Source: Mycteria americana (Eukaryota; Chordata; Aves; Ciconiiformes; Ciconiidae). From it: a DNA stretch of 64,000 bases. Positions within the stretch are counted from its first letter, which is position 1. Every line of letters starts with the position of its first letter. A program made the translations under genes and the position numbers. The notes beneath the pieces are model-generated. The model saw only the letters and a program-made list of their open reading frames with translations. It was not told the origin of the DNA and made no database searches. Location of the stretch: NCBI RefSeq assembly GCF_035582795.1, contig NC_134366.1:35799926-35863925 (forward strand). Reading direction: 5' to 3'. Below, piece after piece: positions 12,801 to 21,800 of this stretch.

Positions 12801-15800
12801 TCCCCCGGGTAGGTTCCATGGGAAGACTTGCGTTACCTCTTTGGTGAGATCATGTACGGTGGCCACATCACCGATGCCTGGGACCGCAGGCTCTGCTGTA
12901 TATATCTGCAAGAATTCACCTGTGGTAAGAACTTTCATACATGCCTGAAGCTCTTGAACATGTATATAGTATGTTCAACCTAAGAGAAAATCATCTTTCA
13001 GAACTGGAGCCTTGTGGAGAAGACCACAAGCTTTCTCATCTATGCAGCCCCACCTGTAGCAAGGTCTTGTCTGGCTGTGGGGGAATAAATTCTCCAACTT
13101 GTAATGAGTACGATGATTCGACACGAGCAGATTTTGTCTGCAAGGCTTTGTGACTTGGCATATTGCTTGTTTAGATACTTTTGCAAGCACCCTTACTCGG
13201 CAACTTGAATTCAGTGATTTTTAACACTGCCTGTATAGCCAGCTTAATGACATTAGGGGATAGTACATTTAGGTTTCCATTTTCCTAATGCTGCTATTTA
13301 GAAAGGTCTGGGTGGGTGTAGGAAAGTACCTTTTATGGAACTGCACTTTAACCAACGTAACTGATAGACTCGCCACTGACAGCAGTCCAGAACGGCACTA
13401 TCCTCAAAACTTACATTTACTGTTTGTATGTTTTCTTCTCCAGAAAAAGAATAGAAGGGAAATGTTATACGTTTCCTTGCATTTTCCTGTTTCCAAAATA
13501 GGGAAAACAGTTTGTAAGACTGTTTCTCATTTTCCACCACCCTCTCACACATTTGTTTCTGTAGCTTTGTCAGATTATCACCAGCTGATATATACTGAAT
13601 TATTCAAATTTCACTATTGAGTTTTGGTCCTGGACAGCAGTGTATGTGGAGCATCCATGAGTCCAAGGTGCAGGATTGCCAAAGTTGCTTCTAATCAGAA
13701 ACAAATGTTAGAATTTTTGAGGATACAAAAAGAGAATGTTGCTTGAACTTTAGTTCTAAAAAGTCTTGCATGGAAACTACTTTAATCTATTTTCATATAC
13801 ATACATTTATATAAAATATGTATGTATCTATAAGAGGGGGTGTGTGTGTGTGTATAAATATGTGTGTGTGTATATATATATATATAAAAAAACCCAACTG
13901 GCTGCTTCTCCTAAGCTGCTGAACTCGTCACTGTAGAGAACTGATTGTACACAATTTGCTAAAAACGGCCGAGAGATTTCTCAAGTGCCCTTTCCAGACT
14001 TGCTATTTTTCAGTGTCCGAAGGTAAAAAGCTTATTTGGGAGGAAAAAAAGAAAAAGAAAATTAGCATGTTACGTGTGAGCAGGCCATTTGCGGAGCCTG
14101 GCTAACTTGGGGAAAGTGCCCTTTTCCCCCTTGGCGAGGCAGCTGCAGCCTGCCTTTTGGTCGTGAGTGAGGGGAGCTGCTGGTGTCTCCTCGGTCCCTA
14201 ACGAGCGGGTTTTCATATGTCAAAGAGCCACGCTCAGATGAAGGCAATTGGAAGTAACTGCTCAGAAGAAGATGCCCAAGAGTAAGTTGCCATGGAGATG
14301 GAAAGGCTTAAACACCGCTGTACTCCTGACCTCGGCGGAGGCTGATTTCTCCAAATGACAGCTGAGGTCGTGGGGGCATGGTGGGAAGCTCATCCTGCCA
14401 GCTCCGGCTCTGCTCTAGCCTATGGATAAGTAAAGAATTACTGCTTCCAGTTTAGGCAGTCCATTAACCTTCACAAGTCTGAACTTTCATTCAAATAATT
14501 GTAAAATAAGTATAGGTGGTGAAACCTGAGCAGAATCACTGCTATTTGTATGGCCTTTGGAAAGTTTAGGGACCCAACCCCGAGCGTGGATCCACTGGTA
14601 TTTTAAACAGTGAGATACCTTTCCGAGCTTTTTGCCGTAACTGGAAAATGTAAACCAGAAAAATCATTCTTTGACTGGCAGCCAAATGAACGCAAACAGG
14701 ATGGCAACGCCTTTCATCAGCACTGGCACTTTGTGTTCGCTGGGGAGATTACCTTCTCTTTTACCTATTCGCATTGCTGATGAGTTCTTTTAGCTACAAA
14801 TTCATTCCACGAGGTGCGTTAGAATAATCCACCGTACGTCAGCTTTGCTATACCTCATCTGGGATCTGTCGTAAGGACAGAAGGGTGGTGAGTTCCTGCT
14901 GTGAACCCCCATAACCCGCAGCCTCCCTCTGTGCACATGAGTCCCAGGAATACTGTAAAACCTGTTTTAAGTTCCAGCAGAGAGACTGGTAAGTACAGAT
15001 TGTCTGACAGAATTGATCTTCCACTCGAGGTGAACAACAGGGCTTTTTTCAAAACCTCGGCACTACTTCAAAGTGGCATCTTAAGACATAGCTTATTGTG
15101 GGTGAGGTTAGCGGTGCAGGTTCAGGCGCAGGTAAATGGCTAGTTGCAGAACCAAAATTACTTCAGAAATAAGTGCTTACTGGTGTTATTGTGAGCAGCA
15201 GCTTGTTGTTGACTGCTCTAAATGCCAAAAGCCGTTAAATTTTATTGTGATTTTGTGGAGTGGACCCTGCATTAGGAAGAAATAGCTCCTGTGAAAAGTA
15301 CCACTTAGAGCCAGAAATATTTTTCAGCAAAAACAACTTGCAAGTCTGATTTAAATCCCAGACAGCTCTATGCAATAAGTTCAGAGAAACTCTTTGAATC
15401 CAGTGAAGTCCTTACAGCGCAGGAGCTGGGGGAGCCTGGAAAATAAATGTTATTGCTACAGCTTTTATTCTGTCCTGTCATCAGTAGGAGGGCAGCCCAC
15501 CAAGAGTACGTCTCACCAAAGCCCTCTATCTACTTAATTCTTGACTTGCTCCCAAGTCCTGAGTCTTATCTTTAATACCTTGGCAGGGGTAGGGCCTGCC
15601 TGTTCTATAGGAACAGTGTAGTTAGTGGTATTTGGTTCAATATTGAGCTGATTGAGACCTTAATTTTTTCTGCTGTGAAAATTATTGCCACTGTCTCTCT
15701 CACTGGGGCCAAAGCAGCAGTACAAAACCCTGTGCAAGACTCCTACATTTGGAGAGATGGAACGGAGTAGCATGTTTTTCCTTTCTGTTCCAGCTCCTGG

Positions 15801-18800
15801 GTGTTAACAGCCAGGCAGAAGAGAAAGGAAGGGACATCAGGACATGAAGAAATGTCCTAACTGGCAACCATTTCTGTGGAAAAGGGATTGGGATCGCTGT
15901 TTCTGACAAGCTAAGAATTGCACAAATACTGACGTGTGTCATCCCATTTCCACACTCCACTTTTACTTGTCTCATTGACCTGTCGCTCCCTGTAACCTCT
16001 TTAAGGTTATTATGAGTACAGTGTGTTTGTGCAAAGCCCCTAATTAACAACACACCAAGCTGAATTAATGTTGTGGCTCATGTATTATTGGGGTGGGGGT
16101 TCAGGTGCGTTGAGGCTCCAGTCCTGCCTCTCCCACAGGTGTCCTGTGTGACACTCTATCCGTGTGTCTCAGACTCTCGTCTGCAAAATGGGATAACGAT
16201 CCTTTCTTGTCTACTGAGAAGTTGCAGAAATTCCGTACTTAAAATACACTCACCTCAATAGTGGCAGTCCCTAAAATAAACTCAAGAGCATCCTCATGAA
16301 GGAAAAGGAAGCAGCAACAGTATTTCAATATTGCAGAAAATGGGAAAGTTGGAAAAGTGTTCAAATAGTAACTGTGCTAAAAGTAGTTTGGTAACCCCGT
16401 TCCACTATATCAGAACACACAGGTGTCATTTTCATAGACTCCAGACAAATTTCTGAAACTTTGTAGATGCAGAAGAATGTTTCGAGAACTGGTGACAGCA
16501 TTATCAATACCATTATTGATTCTTTTACTGAAGCTTGAAGGGGAACTGACTCTGGCATCAGGTTTCTTGGTCCCACCAAATCTGGATTATGCTGGATACC
16601 ATAAATACATAGATGAAATGCTTCCATCTGAAAGCCCTGTACTATATGGACTGCATCCCAATGCTGAGATGGGATACTTGACAGCAATGTCAGATCATCT
16701 CTTCAAAACTCTTTTGGAAATGCAACCCATGAATTCATTTGTAGGAGAAGGATCAGGCCAGTCTGCAGAGGAAAAGGTAAAGTTCTTCATCTAGTGCATT
16801 TTGGTGCTGTTAATGACATGTGGAGCACGCATCTTACTGTGTTATTTCAGCAAGAGACTTCATTTCTAGGAAAAAAAAGGTGCATCAAATTCGCAAAGAT
16901 CAGCAGAGTGTTAATAGTGGCAATGATAATGCGCCAGCCTGTGCAATGTACTGCACCAGGGAGGAATTTGGACCAGAGGAACATCTCACCTGTTATGCAG
17001 ACTGTTTCTTTTTCACTTTGAATTTAATGTGGGGTGGGAAACAAGGGATGAATCTATCTTGCTTTTTTTGTGTGCTTTTATATAACAAGTAGAGCAACAC
17101 TAACTTACTAAAAAAAGTTATGGTTGGCCGAGTGGGTGAATCTAGTCTTCACCTCTGTGCTTTGTTCACATCTCCTGCGATAAATCTCCCAGGTAACAAG
17201 TGATAGGACGAGGGGAAATGGCCTCAAGTTGTGCCGGGGGAGGTTTAGACTGGATATGAGGAAATTTTACTTCACTGAAAGGGTTGTCAAGCATTGGAAC
17301 AGGCTGCCCAGGGAAGTGGTTGAGTCACCATCCCTGGAGGTATTTAAAAGACGTTTGGATGAGGTGCTTAGGGACATGGTGTAGTGGTGGTCTTGGTAGT
17401 GTTAGGTCTATGGTTGGACTGGATGATCTTAAAGGTCTTTTCCAACCTATACGATTCTGTGATTCTGTGATTCCCTTCTCCTTCCCACTTGTGCCGAGCA
17501 TAGGAAGTCCCTCCCAACCCGTGGTGCTGGCTTCTTTCTGCCACGTTCACAACGCAGCCGAGCAGTGATGTGTAGGGTCTCCACGCCAGGAAGAGCAGCC
17601 CAAGCACAGTGCTCTCCCACGGCTCCCCTTCCTGGGCCCTCGACCTATGCAGGAGCCATGTGGCTGCTCCAAGAGACTTCCCTTGCAAGCAGCAGCTGAG
17701 GAGGAGGTTTCAGGGATTTTTAGTTTTCTGGTGTGAAGAGGTGAAATCTGGGCAAGGAGGCTGTCTGACCATCTCTTAGCCTCAGCACCTCTCTTGTACC
17801 AAATCTGGAGTTTAGCAGAACAATAACATTAATACCTATAAGCTATAAGATGCTGGGTTGAAGGGACCAACCTTAATACAAAGATAAGCTTTGTCACTTA
17901 ATATGGAGTTACCTGGGGCACTGTAGTTCTGGTTCACAGTCAAGGTATCTCAGATACCCAGATATCTTAGTACAGCCAAACTGATTCCAGAAAAATGTAA
18001 AAGACTGGGTTTTAAGCATGGAACAGTACTGGTGCTGTGCTTAATAAATTAAGTTAATAAAGGACAAGCAGGAAAGGAAAATGTAATCAGAAATCTCAGC
18101 TAGTTCTGTTATCCGACCCTGCTGTCTTCTGCACCTTCCTTTCTGAGTGTAGACCTGAGAAACTATGTCCAGATGCCCGCAAAACTGGCATATCATGAGA
18201 CTGAGCCTTCAGCTCCTCATCCTTACCAGAGTTAATTAAATTCCCCCGTGACTGCCACTCTTGTTCTGCAACTCTCCATCCCTTTCTTTACTCCCTCCTT
18301 TTCCTCTGAGCACTCTTTTTTTTCTCTTACCACCGTCAAATCATGGGAGTTTTGCAGAAGGGAATATGACAGCTCTGCATGCAAGTAGCCCAGTAACACT
18401 TCATTTCCCAGGGGGAGCTTATGCTTTTCATGTTTGGTTCCCGTCCACTTTAGTGAGTGTGGACAATTATATATAGCATTCATCATTAATTCTGCCAAAG
18501 CTAGGGCTGAAAGGGAAACTGAGCTGCATTAATGTTGTGATTTCAGTCCCTGCTCGTTAGTAGTGTTATGAATTGTTTTTCAGTTGTGTTCTGTCTCAGT
18601 TCCAGAGCAGGCCTGCGGGGAGGGAGAGAGGCTCTTTTTGGGGGTGAGACGTGTGTGTGCGTGTGCCTGCGCTGTATTTTGCCTGATGCCCAGGACAGTA
18701 AGGACTGTGGGTGGTGGAAGGGGAGATAGCAGCTATTAGGTACTATAGAAATACAAACTACTAATCATGCTTGACTAAAAACCAAGGCAATCTCAGGGTA

Positions 18801-21800
18801 CATCTTTGTAACAGCGGTCATCCCAAACTCAGGGACGACGTGTTGGTGGACTTTGGGGGTCAGTGTTACTTGAAAATGTAAAGCTAAATAGAAGCTGCCA
18901 AGTGTTAACTGGTTTGAAGTAATTTCCCTCAATACTGTTGCCGACAAGAGAGCAAAGGTGGGGGAGCATCTCTGTTTTTTATCTGCCTAAGTAAATGGGA
19001 TGTTTGCACTCTCCTGAAGAAGAAAGCAGATTTGAAAGTAGAAGAGTCAAAAAGAGTTAATTGCAGTGATTTCTAATGGCTCTGTTTGTATTGGCCTGGA
19101 AAGGTTAAGAATGTCCTGGGTAGTATTCTGGGGATGCTTCCTGAGGAGTTTAATATGGCAGATATCATGCAGAAGACTACTGCCTGGAGCCCCTATGCCC
19201 TTGTTTGCCTTCAAGAGTGTGAGAGGATCAACCTCCTCTTTTCAGAGATCCGTAGGTCTCTTAAACAGCTGGACCTTGGTCTGAAGGCAAGTGAGTTTTT
19301 TACTAACAGTACCGTTGATTTGGGGGCTTTCTGTTGCTTTTTTGGAAATGAAAGAATAGCTATTCTTTATGATGCTAGTATGCTTTTTATTGTTCGCCAA
19401 ACAAAGGGGGAGTTGGTGTTTTCTCCTCACATGGAAGTGCTGCAGTCCACACTCTTCTATGATGCTGTGCCAGACACATGGACTAAACTAGCATATCCCT
19501 CCACATACAGCCTTGCCCCCTGGTAAGTACACCACAGTAATGGGGTTTAGCTACTATGCACAGAGCTATTTCAGTGATCTAATACCAGCAGCTTTGTTCC
19601 ATTTATTTTTTTGTCCAAAATTTGTCTTAATGCAAGTCAGTTTTACTTTGAAGTGAGTTTTGCAGAAATGCCAAGCACTTTGCTAAAGCAAGGCTTCGTC
19701 ACCTCCCTTGTCACAAGTGCTAGGGGCGTTCAGCATCTTTCAGGACTCCTTTTCCCCTACCCTGCCACCAGCAATAGCCACTTGCAGGCTGTTAGATATG
19801 GAGAAAATAGGCAGTGTTTTTGGAAATCCCTCTGATATCTCATGGCAATGTGTGCTGCACTATGCCATTATTCAGAGTCTCTGTCAGACTCCCTTGTGCT
19901 TCTCATTTGTACTTTGGCCTATTGGAAGTTTAAATGCGCCACTGAAGATGGTATCGGACCATTTATTTGCATTTAAGAAGCCATCAACTGCTGCTACCAA
20001 TTTTTGGCAGTTTCTGAAGGTGTGTTAACATGACTAATGGTGATGTTCAGGTTTCTCCCCAAGACAACAAGTTTTACAGGATTGCGCATACTCACATTCT
20101 CTGTTGCCAGCAACCTGTCTCATGCTGATCCCCTTCTACAATTGACTTTGGACATAGCTACATCAGGGAAAGAAAAAATTCCACTAAAACCATGACCTTA
20201 TGCTTGAGTAAGCCTATACTTTCTGGGTTACTTCAGCTGTGTACCTTGCCTGTAGACAAGAGGACTCTTACACTTGAAGTCTGCAGTTTATTTTGTCTAA
20301 AAAAAAGTAGTACAAAAAAGTTAAGGCAGAAGCTATTGCTGCTTCTCGTTTAGGGTTACCGATCTTCTCATGCGATATGGAGAACTTGAGATCTGGACAC
20401 AGGCCCTTGTGCTGCCAGCAGCGGTGTGGCTTCCTGGCTTGTTCAGTCCTCAGTCCTTTCTGACAGGTAAGCAGTGATGGTTGTAAGGACCAGGCATATC
20501 CTTTCACTGCCAGATATTTATTTTTTACCATTGGTGTTAGCTATGTTTGTGATGCTATCTGGGGAGTTAAGCACAGTTTAAATAAAAAGATAAAAGTCAG
20601 CCAAATATCTAAGCTGAACAGGAAAGTAAAGAAATGGCAAAAATGGCAGGAAAGCTAAGACTGAAACGTCTCGGGTTTAATTATGTGCTCTCGTTAAAAT
20701 CTATTTGACAACAACCTTGCTCTGTAACAGGGACTGTTACAGAGCGGTGAGTTGTCCCATTTTTAAAATCATCTAGTCCAAGTTCTTCTCCTGTAGGTAG
20801 ACTCATTGGTATCACAATAACCATCTCCTGGAAGCAGGGGAAACAACCCAAACGTGTCTTCAGTTTACTCAGAAGCATGAAGACAAAACAGCTAAGGAAA
20901 TAAAAGCTGAATTTCATAGTTTAAAAAAGGTTAAGAGTGCAAGTTTTCCTGCCATTATTATTTAACCAATTCAGTGTGTATGTCATGGTACCATTCTGGT
21001 TTATTCCTAGGTATTAATGCAGTTACCAGGCTAAGTAGAAAAAATAAATGTCTGCCAGTCCTCTTTGTGTAGTTGTTGCCACAGTAGGGGATGAAAAATC
21101 TTCAGCAGTGTACTGATTCTCACTTCTTGCCATGATCACAGCACATATGCATGTATTTATTTATTCGGCAGACCACAGTGAAGCCACATGAGAGCCCGAT
21201 AACACGGTATCTATCTCAAATTCTGCATGGCCACCAATGGCACTCTGATAATCCCTCGCTAGCCTAGCAGAAAGGTGGCCAGGAGCTCCTCACAGGACAT
21301 TGTGGCCAGGCTGCCTTCATTCCCTGGAGAAGACGGGCAGTGGGGGTCCAGGGAGTGTTTGAAGCCCAGACAGTGAAGCACCTCTGCCTGTACTTGGAAG
21401 CAGCAGGGGATGGCAGCGTGAGGGCTGGCAGGCAGCTCCTCTTCTCTCTGCTGCTCATATCGAGGTCCTCAAATGGTGCTCATTGTGTGCCACGGGCATA
21501 GAGAAACCCAGCTGTATTTTTCACTTCTTTTACTGCCTCTCTCCAAGCTTTCTCTTCTGGGTGCTTGTTCCTGTCAAGGGCTGGGGGGACGTAAGGACCA
21601 TGCAGGCTAGAATAGATGTTAGCACAGGCTTGTTCTGAACGGGGACTCAGCTGGAGAGAGATGGTGTCTCGAGCGCAGACAGCAATGCAGTCTTGCTCCC
21701 CTGCTAAGGAGGGGGTTGCTTTGTTCTGTATTGTGCAGAATGTTTTGTTTCCAAACAATTGCATTCATGCAGCTTTTTTGCCTTACTTCAACTAATGGCC

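Noticed and set aside
19086..19526. Single 146-codon exon
   Set aside because: It spans two dynein exons and the open 120-nt intron between them. The family lacks the inserted 40 residues, and both splice sites are good.
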